64,000 nt of DNA from CAYJAZ01 sp964368455 (GCA_964368455.1 CAYJAZ010000001.1:129971-193970); one strand, 5' to 3'; counted from the first letter of the stretch, positions 33,693 to 42,130 are shown. Notes: generated by a model from the sequence alone, not told the origin. Made by a program: numbers and translations.

Positions 33693-34763
33693 TTACTCCG
33701 AAAGGCTATAATTTGTCGTTACTATTGCGTGTTTTGCATTATTGCCTAAAGACACTTTTAAAGCAACTAGGGCAATTTCTAGATGTTCGTCTTCTGGCTC
33801 TTTGGTTGTAAACCTTTGTAATAAAAGGCCTGGAGCCTTAAGAAGAGAGCCCCAAAAGGAATTTAATTTTGAAGCATACTTTATAAGTTCATAGGCAAGA
33901 GCAGAAATAGGGATGATTAAAAAAATCTTTATCAAGATAGTGATGGCATGTTGAAATAAAGAGGATTCAGACTGCCACAACCAAAGTAAAGGCGGTAAAA
34001 CTATGGCATGCATGACTATAGCAATGGAAAGTACAAAAAGCAAAAAAGTCGTGCCACAGCGTGGGTGAAAACGAGATTGTAGTCTTGCAAGCTCTATATC
34101 AACAGGCTTGTCCATAGGGCAATTTTCATAAGCCGCTATAGCCTTATGTTCAGCCCCGTGAAATTGAAAGACTCTGCGTATGTCTGGAAGTGTTGAAATT
34201 CCAGCTAAATACACAAAGAAAATAAGAAATTTGAACAATCCATCCCAAGCTTGAAAGGAAAAAGAAGAAATATCACCGCTTACTTCAAGATATTGCATAA
34301 GTGCTGAAAGGGCGTGTGGCAAAAGCACAAAAAGCCCTATAGCAAAGAATACTGAAATCAGGAGAGTGATGAGTAATTGTGAGGAGGTGAGCGGATTTTC
34401 ATCTTCAATACTTGAAAGTTCAGCAGAACGATTCAAGGTTTTTATCCCATTTATCAAGGTTTCTACAAGTATAGGAAATCCACGTAAAAAAGGCTTTTTT
34501 TGAAGAGAATTGCTCGCAAAAGAATACCAAGACTTATGCTCAACAAAGATAGATTTATCAGGCATACGAACAGCAAGAGCATAGGCAGATTTATTGCGCA
34601 TCATAATGCCCTCAATAACAGCTTGCCCGCCGACATTGTTGTCATTGCAAGTAAGATCAGCTAAATTAGTTTCTTCTTTTCTTTCTTCAGAAAAAGAATA
34701 TTCTAATTTGCCACCTAAGGTTTGCAATTCTTCGTCTTTTGTATTCTTTGTTAATAAAATCAT
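33693..34763 (-). CDS. DUF1385 (YqhQ-like) membrane protein
   Basis: A 356-aa protein with three to five hydrophobic segments in the middle and C-terminal half. The family marks are NVGGQAVIEGIMMRN (about 43-57), FQFHGAEHKAIAAYE (about 198-212) and SRFHPRCGTTFLL (about 228-240), with conserved His and Cys that look metal-binding. Function is not established. The gene is typically found next to prfA, exactly as here (2-bp gap), suggesting a translation-linked job by context only. Confidence 0.87.
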   Translation of the reverse strand: MILLTKNTKDEELQTLGGKLEYSFSEERKEETNLADLTCNDNNVGGQAVIEGIMMRNKSAYALAVRMPDKSIFVEHKSWYSFASNSLQKKPFLRGFPILVETLINGIKTLNRSAELSSIEDENPLTSSQLLITLLISVFFAIGLFVLLPHALSALMQYLEVSGDISSFSFQAWDGLFKFLIFFVYLAGISTLPDIRRVFQFHGAEHKAIAAYENCPMDKPVDIELARLQSRFHPRCGTTFLLFVLSIAIVMHAIVLPPLLWLWQSESSLFQHAITILIKIFLIIPISALAYELIKYASKLNSFWGSLLKAPGLLLQRFTTKEPEDEHLEIALVALKVSLGNNAKHAIVTTNYSLSE

Positions 34764-34858
34764 TTTTATCTTTTGTGAAAAAGTTAAAAAGTTAGTAAAA
34801 TAAGCAAGATAGAGTTTTGGATAAAAAATAAAAAATCCATATCTCTAAAAATAATGAG

Positions 34859-34885
34859 ACCTCCCCAAAGAAAATTCAGGGAGGT
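34859..34885 (-). terminator. Hairpin downstream of rpmE
   Basis: ACCTCCC pairs with GGGAGGT. It sits 26 bp past the rpmE stop on the minus strand. The T-rich tail is imperfect. Confidence 0.5.
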
Positions 34886-34910
34886 ATAAGCATTAATACG
34901 AGTAAGAAAT

Positions 34911-35120
34911 TTATTTCTTAAATTTGTCGTATTTCTTACGGAAGCGGTCAATACGTCCTGCTGTATCGATAAGACGTTGCTTTCCTGTGAAGAAAGGGTG
35001 ACAGTTTGAACAAATTTCAACATTTACTTGTTCGCCCTTGCTTGAATCAGCTTGGATTTCAAAACCACATGCACATGTAATTTTTGCATTGTAAGTTTTT
35101 GGATGAATGCCTTCTTTCAT
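34911..35120 (-). CDS. rpmE: Ribosomal protein L31 (zinc form)
   Basis: A 69-aa 50S protein bridging the subunits. The zinc ligands C16, C18, C37 and C40 (TCACGFE, ICSNCHPFF) are intact, so this is the zinc-bound L31. MKEGIHPKTYNAKITC is the typical start. RBS AGGAG is present. Located upstream of the DUF1385-prfA-hisI run. Confidence 0.97.
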   Translation of the reverse strand: MKEGIHPKTYNAKITCACGFEIQADSSKGEQVNVEICSNCHPFFTGKQRLIDTAGRIDRFRKKYDKFKK

Positions 35121-35459
35121 AATATGAACTCCTATGGTGTCGCTTTCTACGCTTTTTTTCTTCTTTTGAAGTAGCGTGTACCTTTCGCAAATAGAAAGGG
35201 GATCTGTTGCATTTAAAACAAGGAAGATTTATATATGTTATTTTTTTTCTCTTGTCAAATGTTTAAAATCGTCAAATTAATTAAAATTCACGTCAATTCA
35301 GTTTGTAGCTAAATCCTACTTCATATCACATTCTCTAAGATATTGCAAGAAAGGAAGACGAATTTTGCTAAGGGTACATAGTATATAGACATACATGCAG
35401 TCTTAGCAAGATGAGTCTGACGCAGTTAGAAGGCAAAAAGGCATTTAATCAGCGTTTCC
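35121..35459. other. Gene-free stretch upstream of rpmE holding an IS end
   Basis: No protein gene is seen. It holds the rpmE promoter region, the 64-bp IS end at 35289-35352, and an imperfect stem (TTGCTAAG about 35365, CTTAGCAA about 35401) just past the autotransporter stop that might end that transcript. Confidence 0.5.
35289..35352 (-). repeat. 64-bp direct repeat, copy 1 (IS end)
   Basis: It begins CACGTCAATTCAGTTTGTAG and matches 36785-36848 at 63 of 64 positions. The sequence diverges immediately beyond 35352/36848. The second copy is the end of an ISAs1-like remnant, so this is a solo IS end at the other side of the autotransporter gene. Confidence 0.85.
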
Positions 35460-36689
35460 TTAAAATTCATATATAAAGTTAATACTACCACCATGTGAGG
35501 TTTGTTCGTGGCCATATTCGCCATTATAGTCGACATTTACGGAGAAATTGCCTTTTTTGATGCCAAAGCCCGCGTTGACAATGGCGGTGGTCATGTCAGA
35601 GGTGCTTTTACTGGTGAATTTTTCGCCGAAAATGCGCAAATCCGCGGTGAGCTCGTGTCCGCTGAGGTTTTGGCGCACGCCCACTTTCACATGCGGGGTG
35701 AAGATGGTTTCGTCGGTGATATTAAACATACCATCCCAGCGCAAAGACAGCGTGCCATAGAGCGCATCATGGCTTACGGCGTCATAGCTCATGTTGTATA
35801 TAGGATAGTCGGGCACGTTCATGTCATAGGCATTGGTATGCATATAGAGGTAGGACAGGCCAACTTCCGGTGTGATGGCATGATTATCATTAATTTTAAA
35901 CACATAACCTGTGGCAAGTTCTGCCATAAAGGCCGAGGTGTTGTAGCTGGTGTCGCCGCTAAAGGAGTCGATGATATAATCCTGTTGACTGCTTGTCCAC
36001 GCGCCGCCCAAGGAGCCACGAACATACCAATACGGCGTGAGGCGATAACTGGCACTGAGTCCCAGCGCACCATAATCACTGTTGGTTTCAGAGTCAAAAA
36101 GATCGGCACTGGTGCGCGAGGCACCAAGGTCAAAATAGACACCGAGGGTGAATTTTTCGTTAAAAATATAATTGATACCACCATTGACGCCCATGTTGCC
36201 GCCATAACTGTTGCTTTGACGGTTGCTGGCGCTGGCACCATAAGGGGTGAGGTAAACTTGCCAGTTGCTATTTTTGGCAGGAGCATAGTCCGAACCACCA
36301 GCCAGGCCACTAATAGCAGTGTTTACAATTTGTAATACTATTGCGTTTTGCTGCGCGGCAGAAATTGTGGACTGTATACTCTTTGTGTTCTCAAACATGT
36401 ATGCGTGCCCATCGGCGGCTAAATCAGAAATGCTACCACTGGCAATTTCAAAGCTAACAAATTTGCCGTACTCATCAACAAGTTTTACGTCTACAAATGG
36501 GTTTGCAGTCCACAAAGCAGTGACTGTACCTATGCCCTCTTGTCCAGGCACAAGAACATCTGCCAAATTATATAAGCTATCATAAAACCTACTAGCAGGC
36601 AAGCGCACCTGCGCAGTCTCAGCAGAGGCAGTGGGGGTAGATGCAAAGAAAGTTAAACACAAACAAATGAACGCGAGGTGTTTTTTCAT
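35460..36689 (-). CDS. Short autotransporter-type outer-membrane protein
   Basis: A 409-aa protein with a Sec signal (1-24, ending ASA). A short N-terminal part of about 120 residues (SRFYDSLYNLADVLVPGQEG) follows, too small for a usual passenger. Then comes an autotransporter beta-barrel (about 140-409) starting NWQVYLTPYGASASN and ending FIYEF, the terminal Phe needed by the Bam machinery. The barrel is related by eye to that of the large autotransporter at 42896-45712. Barrel-coding DNA is G+C-rich while the N-terminal part resembles the host, suggesting a mosaic gene. Flanked by IS ends. Confidence 0.82.
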   Translation of the reverse strand: MKKHLAFICLCLTFFASTPTASAETAQVRLPASRFYDSLYNLADVLVPGQEGIGTVTALWTANPFVDVKLVDEYGKFVSFEIASGSISDLAADGHAYMFENTKSIQSTISAAQQNAIVLQIVNTAISGLAGGSDYAPAKNSNWQVYLTPYGASASNRQSNSYGGNMGVNGGINYIFNEKFTLGVYFDLGASRTSADLFDSETNSDYGALGLSASYRLTPYWYVRGSLGGAWTSSQQDYIIDSFSGDTSYNTSAFMAELATGYVFKINDNHAITPEVGLSYLYMHTNAYDMNVPDYPIYNMSYDAVSHDALYGTLSLRWDGMFNITDETIFTPHVKVGVRQNLSGHELTADLRIFGEKFTSKSTSDMTTAIVNAGFGIKKGNFSVNVDYNGEYGHEQTSHGGSINFIYEF

Positions 36690-36768
36690 GATGAGAGTTC
36701 CTCATTTTTAAGATATAGTTTAAAGACACTACAAGATAAGACTAATATGGTCAAGACTAATAGTTTAG

Positions 36769-36800
36769 CACGTCAATCCAGTTTCACGTCAATCCAGTTT
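36769..36800. repeat. Doubled 16-bp IS tip
   Basis: CACGTCAATCCAGTTT occurs twice in tandem (36769-36784 and 36785-36800). The second is the outer end of the 64-bp repeat. The inverted partner, CTGGATTGACATG, is at 37326-37338 (12 of 13 matches). Confidence 0.8.
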
Positions 36801-36848
36801 GTAGCTAAATCCTACTTCATATCACATTCTCTAAGATATTGCAAGAAA
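36785..36848 (-). repeat. 64-bp direct repeat, copy 2 (IS end)
   Basis: Matches 35289-35352 with one mismatch. It contains the stop codon of the truncated transposase (36812-36814). Confidence 0.85.
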
Positions 36849-37210
36849 TGGCTAAAGCTTTCTGAATCATATAAATTTCCATCTATAGCTATGACTTTGT
36901 CTGCAATTTTTCCTTGCAACATACTCGCCATCCAATCAGAAAAACATTGAGCAAATACTTCATAGTTTACGCAAGCAAGCATGCTATAAAAATGACTTCT
37001 ACATGGAATCTCAGTGATTCCAAACTCTTTTTTTAGAAAGTCCCGAGCAAGTTTTGACTCACTCCAAAAATGTATCTTGTCAATTTCACGTAAATTAGCC
37101 AATAAAGCACAAATCATAATGATAAGAATATCACTCAATCTGTAAATATAGCTATTATGTGAAGACTTTACCTCAACTTCTTCCATGTATCTTTCTAATT
37201 CGTTTAACAT
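36812..37210 (-). pseudogene. Truncated ISAs1-family transposase
   Basis: A 132-aa remnant. RLSDILIIMICALLANLREIDKI (about 24-46), GITEIPCRSHFYSML, CFSDWMASM and DKVIAIDG match the N-terminal part of ISAs1/H-repeat transposases, which are normally about 370 aa. Similarity stops at the conserved IDG where the catalytic DDE core should continue; the last about 21 residues come from a joined segment near the IS end. It lacks the DDE catalytic domain and cannot transpose by itself. Confidence 0.85.
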
Positions 37211-37325
37211 GTGTACCTCACAAGTATAAGTTGTGCGATTACAACATATTATTAGAAAAATTAAAAGAATTTTTATTGTGTAATGATTTAAATGGCTTGA
37301 AGTCTAATGAGAATTATTCTCGGAG

Positions 37326-37338
37326 CTGGATTGACATG
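37326..37338. repeat. IS terminal inverted repeat
   Basis: CTGGATTGACATG is the inverted partner of CACGTCAATCCAG at 36785-36797 (12 of 13). It marks the far end of the IS remnant, 9 bp from the stop of the homocysteine-synthesis gene. Confidence 0.7.
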
Positions 37339-37346
37339 AATTAAAA

Positions 37347-38489
37347 TTATTCGCAAATTGCTTGACTAAGCGAGAATTGATTGTTTTCAATCCATGACTT
37401 AAGTTCTGAAGCGATTTCACTAGAAATGCTATAAGAAGTCATTGGCGAGGTTGAAACTTTCTTGCCCATCACTTCAATAGAGCCTGAACGCAATTGTGCA
37501 TAGGAAACATGCTCAAGAATACGAGGGACGCCATTTGGATAGTCGTGGCTATAATCTTTTACAGGTAAGAGTATTTCTTCGTTTGAAACAGAAGTATAGC
37601 GAGCCATTTCTTCGTCTAAAATAGGAATTGGAATACCAACACCAAGTGCAAGTGTACAACCATAGCCATAATAAGAAAGGCCACGTACATAACGTTTTTT
37701 CATTTGTTTTAAATCGCCTTTGAGCATGAGCGTGCCAGATGGCGTAAGTGGAAGTCCGTTTTCTTGTCTTTTTGGTTCTGCAACGTGTTGAGTGCCTGTT
37801 CCAATAACATAGCCTATGCCACCGCCCATAAAGATTCTTGTGCCCAAGCCAATGGTGCGTAAATATGGATCACAGAATAAAGGCGATAAATTACCAGCTG
37901 TTGCGTAGTTTGCATTGCCAAGGTTAGCTTTTAATGAACCCATATAAGTATGCACTATTTTATCGCTTAAGTTTACAGCAACATTATAGTTTTGATAGCA
38001 GTTTCTAGGGTTTATCATATGCGCATAAGGCAAGTCATTTAAAGTGACTTTCTTTTCAAGCTTCTTTCTTGGGTAGCAATCTGTGCCATAGCCTTCAGCT
38101 TTGAGATCAACTTTCTTGCCAGCTACTAAATCTTCAATAACATGCCCGCCACCGTAAAGAAATTTACCTGGATAGACTTTGTTTAAAGGATCGTCTGCAC
38201 ATGGCTCTGTTACGCCGATATAGCCGTCAGCAGCTGCAATGCCGCCATAGGCTGGAACATTATTCAAGGTAAAGTTTGAAGCCTTGATATAAGGAGGTTC
38301 TGGTTGGCCGATATTGAATAAAAGACCAGAGGAACACATAGGCGAAAAAGTTCCAGTTGTTACAACATCAACTTTCTTTGCCGCGTCTTTTACACTTGTA
38401 TCTTTCACAAGATCAGACATTTCTTTGGAAGTAAGAATAACTGCCTTTCCTGCTTTGATTTTTGCGTTTATTTCTTCTATTGTTTTCAT
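37347..38489 (-). CDS. DUF39 homocysteine-biosynthesis protein
   Basis: A 380-aa cytoplasmic protein of the DUF39 family, which in sulfate reducers and methanogens converts aspartate semialdehyde to homocysteine with sulfide. ATG 38489 (MKTIEEINAKIKAGKAVILTSKEM) is chosen because an AAGGAAT RBS precedes it; a longer reading has no RBS. Recognisable blocks are TTGTFSPMCSSGLLFNIGQ (about 44-62), GGGHVIEDLVAGK (about 112-124), PRNCYQNYNVAVN and GTRIFMGGGIGYVIG. The conserved Cys in FSPMCSSG is the expected catalytic residue. It lacks the extra CBS or ferredoxin domains of some relatives. Confidence 0.87.
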   Translation of the reverse strand: MKTIEEINAKIKAGKAVILTSKEMSDLVKDTSVKDAAKKVDVVTTGTFSPMCSSGLLFNIGQPEPPYIKASNFTLNNVPAYGGIAAADGYIGVTEPCADDPLNKVYPGKFLYGGGHVIEDLVAGKKVDLKAEGYGTDCYPRKKLEKKVTLNDLPYAHMINPRNCYQNYNVAVNLSDKIVHTYMGSLKANLGNANYATAGNLSPLFCDPYLRTIGLGTRIFMGGGIGYVIGTGTQHVAEPKRQENGLPLTPSGTLMLKGDLKQMKKRYVRGLSYYGYGCTLALGVGIPIPILDEEMARYTSVSNEEILLPVKDYSHDYPNGVPRILEHVSYAQLRSGSIEVMGKKVSTSPMTSYSISSEIASELKSWIENNQFSLSQAICE

Positions 38490-38604
38490 CTGAATTCCTT
38501 TTATTGGCTGTCTTCTTGAGGATTGCCGTATTTGCTCAATATATACCATGCTTTTAAGTATAGCAATAGAAAACAAGTATGTATTATTTTTTGCTCTGAA
38601 TGAA

Positions 38605-38632
38605 AAAATCACAGTTTTAAGGCTGTGATTTT
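38605..38632 (-). terminator. Terminator after greA
   Basis: AAAATCACAG, 8-nt loop, CTGTGATTTT, then TTCATT on the minus strand. It lies 34 bp past the greA stop and separates greA from the homocysteine-synthesis gene. Confidence 0.8.
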
Positions 38633-38666
38633 ATAAAAATTATTTTTTCATCTTTTATGAAAAAAA

Positions 38667-39140
38667 TTAAGCACCCTTAAATTCAATGGCAATAATTTCG
38701 TATGTGATTCTGCCTTTTGGCACATCTACACTCACTTCATCGCCCTCTTCTTTACCAAGTAAAGCTTGTCCAACAGGAGATGAAATAGAAATAGAGCCAT
38801 TTGCAAAATCTGATTCATCTGGACCAAGCAAGGTGAAAGTTTTTTCTTCGCCGCTGTCAACATCTTCTACTTTCACAGTTGCACCAAAGATAACTTTGTC
38901 GCCACCTAAAGTATTTAAATCAATCATACTAAAATGCGGTAAACGTGACTCAATATAAGTAATGCGTGCTTCAAGCATGCCTTGCTTTTCTCTTGCGGCA
39001 TCGTAGCCAGCATTTTCTTTTAAATCGCCTTCTTCTCTTGCTTCTTTAATAGCTTGAATAACTAAAGGTCTTTCTTGTTTTAAGCGTTCAAGTTCCTTTT
39101 CTAATTTACGGTAACCTTGAACGGAAATAGGAATAGCCAT
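38667..39140 (-). CDS. greA: Transcription elongation factor GreA
   Basis: It rescues backtracked RNA polymerase by stimulating transcript cleavage. The N-terminal coiled coil (about 5-75) carries GYRKLEKELERLKQERP and the tip acidic residues AREEGDLKENAGYDAAREKQ (about 37-56). The C-terminal FKBP-like domain has LLGPDESD, ISISSPVGQALLGKEEGDEV. ATG 39140 with AGGAG upstream gives the standard 157 aa; six in-frame codons upstream are not needed. Confidence 0.97.
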   Translation of the reverse strand: MAIPISVQGYRKLEKELERLKQERPLVIQAIKEAREEGDLKENAGYDAAREKQGMLEARITYIESRLPHFSMIDLNTLGGDKVIFGATVKVEDVDSGEEKTFTLLGPDESDFANGSISISSPVGQALLGKEEGDEVSVDVPKGRITYEIIAIEFKGA

Positions 39141-39292
39141 ATTTTCTCCTAACTGCAATGATATATGTCTTTATAGAAAAAAAAGACGCCCTGCTTGTCG
39201 AGTTCGAAGCTGGGGCTGTCTAATTGATGTTTTGTTCTCATTTAAATAAAGTCTTTTTGTTAAAAAGTCAAGCCCTGTGAAAAAGTGCTTAT

Positions 39293-40510
39293 TTAACACA
39301 AAGAAAGAAGGATTTCTATCAAAGAATCAGGACAAAAATGATTGTCATCACTTTTCTTTGAAAGCGGGTAGAGTATTTGTTCAAGATTGCTGTCAAGTTT
39401 CAATTTTTCTTTATATATCATATTATCTAGCACAACAAAGTTTAATACTTTATCTATGCTTTTCACCTTACAACCTTTAAGCAAATATTCAAGCAAGGAA
39501 TTTATCTGTTTATTGATGTCATAGCCTAAAAGTTCGGGGTCATGCCCTTTTGAGGGAATAAATATCTTTGGACATGGATTTTGACAAATAGCCTCAACCA
39601 CACCCTTTGGCAAAAGATTCGCAATTAAAGAAGAATAAAAAGAACCCATTGGATAGCAAATCAGTTCAGCTTCTTTAATCAATTGCAAAGTTTCCTTTGA
39701 AGCAGAAACGCCGTGAGAATTTTTAATCTTTCCGCTACTTATATGACAAGTGCCGTCTTCAAGGCTATCACACAGCCAAATTTTTTTAATTGGCGATGTA
39801 ATGCTTTTTTGTTCCTTGCCTGTGAACTTGCTTTGTCCGCAGATACAATGTTTATTTTCAAGTTCAACGGCTAAATGAGCAAATGTGTCAGTCACAGGAA
39901 AAACCTTGCCCTTTGCTCCTACAAGTTGCGAGAAAAGATACATAACGCTGTCTATTTCTCTTTCAAGGCGTATATAGCAAGAAGTAAGAATAATATTACC
40001 TAAACTCGCGCCTTGCAGTGGAAATGTATTGTCTATATAATTTTCAAAGGATTGCAAATAAGAACAGATGATTTTTCGCACAGGAATAGGCAAATCATTG
40101 ACTAAAACATGCCTTTGTTCAATCATTTCAATTAATTCTTGACGAAGTTCTGTATTGTTTTTTTCTTTTGAAAATCTATAGGAAAAAAGTTCGATAACTT
40201 CATTATTCCCTATTAAAGATCTGTCTGCTAAAGCCATAATACGTGAACGCAGATCGCCAATAGCCGGCATATTGAAATATTTTCTCAACGAAGCTGAGGA
40301 ACCGCCTGAATCAAAGGGCGTGATGATATGAATAGAATTATGCGTGTATTGAGTAAGCTTTTTGCTTGCTTCTGTAAGAGCTGTACCACCACTGAAAAAA
40401 AGGATTTTAGGGCCAAGTTCAGGCGATTTTTTATAAAGTGCTATCTTGATTTCATCTGGGAGCGAAATCTCTTTTGTGAGTAAGATTTTTGCTTGCGACT
40501 TTTTCTTCAT
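39293..40510 (-). CDS. GAK-system-type CofD-like protein (UPF0052/YvcK superfamily)
   Basis: A 405-aa cytoplasmic protein. FFSGGTALTEASKKL (about 38-52) and ITPFDSGGSSASLRKYFNMPAIGDLRSRIMAL (about 63-94) mark the CofD/YvcK phosphotransferase-like fold. LICYPMGSFYSSLIANLLPKGV (about 283-304) is the matching C-terminal block. In several Desulfobacterota a longer CofD-like protein belongs to the three-gene GAK system, whose function is unknown. The other two members (ATP-grasp enzyme, small protein) are not adjacent here. The gene lies 9 bp after nrnA. Confidence 0.82.
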   Translation of the reverse strand: MKKKSQAKILLTKEISLPDEIKIALYKKSPELGPKILFFSGGTALTEASKKLTQYTHNSIHIITPFDSGGSSASLRKYFNMPAIGDLRSRIMALADRSLIGNNEVIELFSYRFSKEKNNTELRQELIEMIEQRHVLVNDLPIPVRKIICSYLQSFENYIDNTFPLQGASLGNIILTSCYIRLEREIDSVMYLFSQLVGAKGKVFPVTDTFAHLAVELENKHCICGQSKFTGKEQKSITSPIKKIWLCDSLEDGTCHISSGKIKNSHGVSASKETLQLIKEAELICYPMGSFYSSLIANLLPKGVVEAICQNPCPKIFIPSKGHDPELLGYDINKQINSLLEYLLKGCKVKSIDKVLNFVVLDNMIYKEKLKLDSNLEQILYPLSKKSDDNHFCPDSLIEILLSLC

Positions 40511-40519
40511 TTAATAGCC

Positions 40520-41542
40520 TTAATCCAGTAAAAAAGTGTGTTTTTGGCTGTCAAATGTTTCAAGTAATTTTTGCTTTGCTTTATCGTATGGAAGCTTTAT
40601 AGAAAGGCCAGAAGCGTTTTTATGGCCTCCGCCACCTAATAATGAAGCAAATTTTTGCACATCATCATTCCTACTTGAGCGTAAAGAAATCTTTGTTTCA
40701 GCTTCCTTTGATTCGCGTATAGTGCATGCTACACGTACATTTTTAATTCTACGCAATTGTTCAACAAAACCCTCTAAATCATCCTTTGTACAATTAAATT
40801 GCTCTAATATTTCTTTTGTAATCAATACATAAGCCATTTGTGCATGAAGAGTATAATTTGCAAGCAAATAAGCCCATAAACGTGTTTTTTCTTCAGACCA
40901 GTTTGAATTTAATGCATCACTCACTTCACTTGGATTCACATTTTGTGATACAAAATAAGCCGCTGTAAGCAAGGCTTTTTCGTCTGTATTTGAAAAAGCA
41001 AAGGAACCAGTATCCGTCACAAGAGTAGTATAAAGACAAAAAGCGATTTCATTCTTTGTTTCTACTTCAAGCTCAAAAGCTAAAAAAGCAACAGCATTAC
41101 CAGTAGATGCCATACTTGTATCTACCCAATTTGCTAAAGAGCCAAAGTTTGGATTGAATAAATGGTGATCTATAGCAATAGATGGAGCCATTTTTAATAA
41201 TTTATCTACTTGCTTACCTATTCTTTGTCTATCGCCACAATCAAGAATAACAATAAGATCAGGCTTGAAAGGAAGATTGTCTAAATCATTTTGCAATAAG
41301 GCTGGCAAAGGAATAAAAGAAAGAAAATCAGGAGCTTCACTTTCATTATAAAGAGCAAAATTCTTGCCTAAAGCCTTACAAATATAGCCTAAGGCCGCAG
41401 TAGAGCCAAGAGCATCGCCGTCAGGCGAAGCATGAGCAACAATAAGAATATTGTCTTTTTCTTTAATGTGCTTTGCCACATCTTTTAACGCAGCTAAAGA
41501 TTCTTGAGATATATAGTCTTTGTATGAATGTTGTATTGTCAT
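40520..41542 (-). CDS. DHH/DHHA1 phosphoesterase, NrnA-like nanoRNase/pAp phosphatase
   Basis: A 340-aa cytoplasmic enzyme that degrades very short RNAs and dephosphorylates 3',5'-pAp in homologues. The catalytic blocks are AHASPDGDALGS (about 37-48), VILDCGDRQRIG, AIDHHLFNPNFG (DHH) and the DHHA1 end with LLGGGGHKNASGLSI (about 308-322). ATG 41542 (MTIQHSYKD) with AGGTG upstream is preferred over an in-frame start at 41587. In sulfate reducers pAp removal supports sulfur metabolism. It is translated with the CofD-like gene. Confidence 0.9.
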   Translation of the reverse strand: MTIQHSYKDYISQESLAALKDVAKHIKEKDNILIVAHASPDGDALGSTAALGYICKALGKNFALYNESEAPDFLSFIPLPALLQNDLDNLPFKPDLIVILDCGDRQRIGKQVDKLLKMAPSIAIDHHLFNPNFGSLANWVDTSMASTGNAVAFLAFELEVETKNEIAFCLYTTLVTDTGSFAFSNTDEKALLTAAYFVSQNVNPSEVSDALNSNWSEEKTRLWAYLLANYTLHAQMAYVLITKEILEQFNCTKDDLEGFVEQLRRIKNVRVACTIRESKEAETKISLRSSRNDDVQKFASLLGGGGHKNASGLSIKLPYDKAKQKLLETFDSQKHTFLLD

Positions 41543-41628
41543 AAGAACACCTTGTTTTTTTTGTATGTTCTTGAAAGCTAAAATCAAAGAAAAACCAGCA
41601 ATAAAAAGGAATTTCTTTGATTGAAAAA

Positions 41629-41722
41629 TGGCGGAGGCGTATAGGAGTCGAACCTACAATAGACAGCAATGCCTACCATCAGTTTTGAAGACTGAGTGCC
41701 ACACCGGTGACAAAACGCCTCC
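41629..41722 (-). tRNA. selC: Selenocysteine tRNA (anticodon UCA)
   Basis: On the minus strand the 94-nt gene starts GGAGGCGT and ends ACGCCTCC-G-CCA, so the acceptor stem is 8 bp and CCA is encoded. The anticodon arm is TCAGT-CTTCAAA-ACTGA, giving anticodon TCA in loop CTTCAAA. A long variable arm (GATGGTAGGCATTGCTGTCTATTG region) and GGTTCGACTCC T-loop complete it. The 8-bp acceptor and UCA are the marks of tRNA-Sec. No selA, selB, selD or UGA-containing selenoprotein gene was recognised in the window. Confidence 0.95.
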
Positions 41723-41740
41723 ATTTTGTTTTTTGCTGCG

Positions 41741-42028
41741 TTATAATTTTTTTTTATTTAGTCATGTAGGTTAAATCTACACTCCTGCATAAAAAAAAAT
41801 TATGCCTTGCAAAAAATCAAAATGCTCTTATTTTGACAAGCCTTATAATTTTTTTTACTTAGTCATGTAGACTAAATCTACACTTCTGCATAAAAAAATT
41901 ATGCCTTGCAAAAAATCAAAATGCTCTTATTTTGACAAGCCTTATAATTTTTTTTACTTAGTCATGTAGACTAAATCTACACTTCTGCATAAAAAAAATT
42001 ATGCCTTGCAAAAAATCAAAATGCTCTC
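41741..42028. repeat. Three tandem about 100-bp repeats next to tRNA-Sec
   Basis: Units begin TTATAATTTTTTTT at 41741, 41843 and 41942 (lengths 102, 99, and a partial third). Each contains GTAGACTAAATCTAC (stem GTAGA/TCTAC), GCATAAAAAAATTATGC (stem GCATAA/TTATGC) and CAAAATGCTCTTATTTTGAC. Units 2 and 3 are almost identical; unit 1 differs at a few positions. Lack of spacers excludes a CRISPR array. Confidence 0.85.
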
Positions 42029-42130
42029 TTCGCTCAAAAGCAGAAGAGTTGATGAAACTTAAATAATTAAAGCATCTGTCCTTAACTACTCTATAAACAA
42101 ATGAAAGTCAAATCTTTGTACTTTCTATCT

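Larger units (their letters stand above)
35289..37338. mobile_element. Composite IS-like unit carrying an autotransporter gene
   Basis: The layout is: solo IS end (35289-35352), autotransporter gene (35460-36689), second copy of the same IS end (36769-36848), truncated transposase (36812-37210), inverted terminal repeat (37326-37338). The barrel-coding part is much richer in G+C (60-65% in sampled lines, e.g. 35641-35700 and 36001-36060) than the flanks. That fits a passenger gene acquired with an IS. Whether it can move is unknown, since the transposase is incomplete. Confidence 0.55.

Noticed and set aside
35502..36335. 277-codon plus-strand ORF opposite the short autotransporter
   Set aside because: It is the antisense frame of a G+C-rich coding region. 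The minus-strand gene has a signal peptide and a complete barrel ending in Phe.
41741..42028. Possible CRISPR array beside tRNA-Sec
   Set aside because: The three units are contiguous about 100-bp tandem repeats with no unique spacers, and no cas genes are near.
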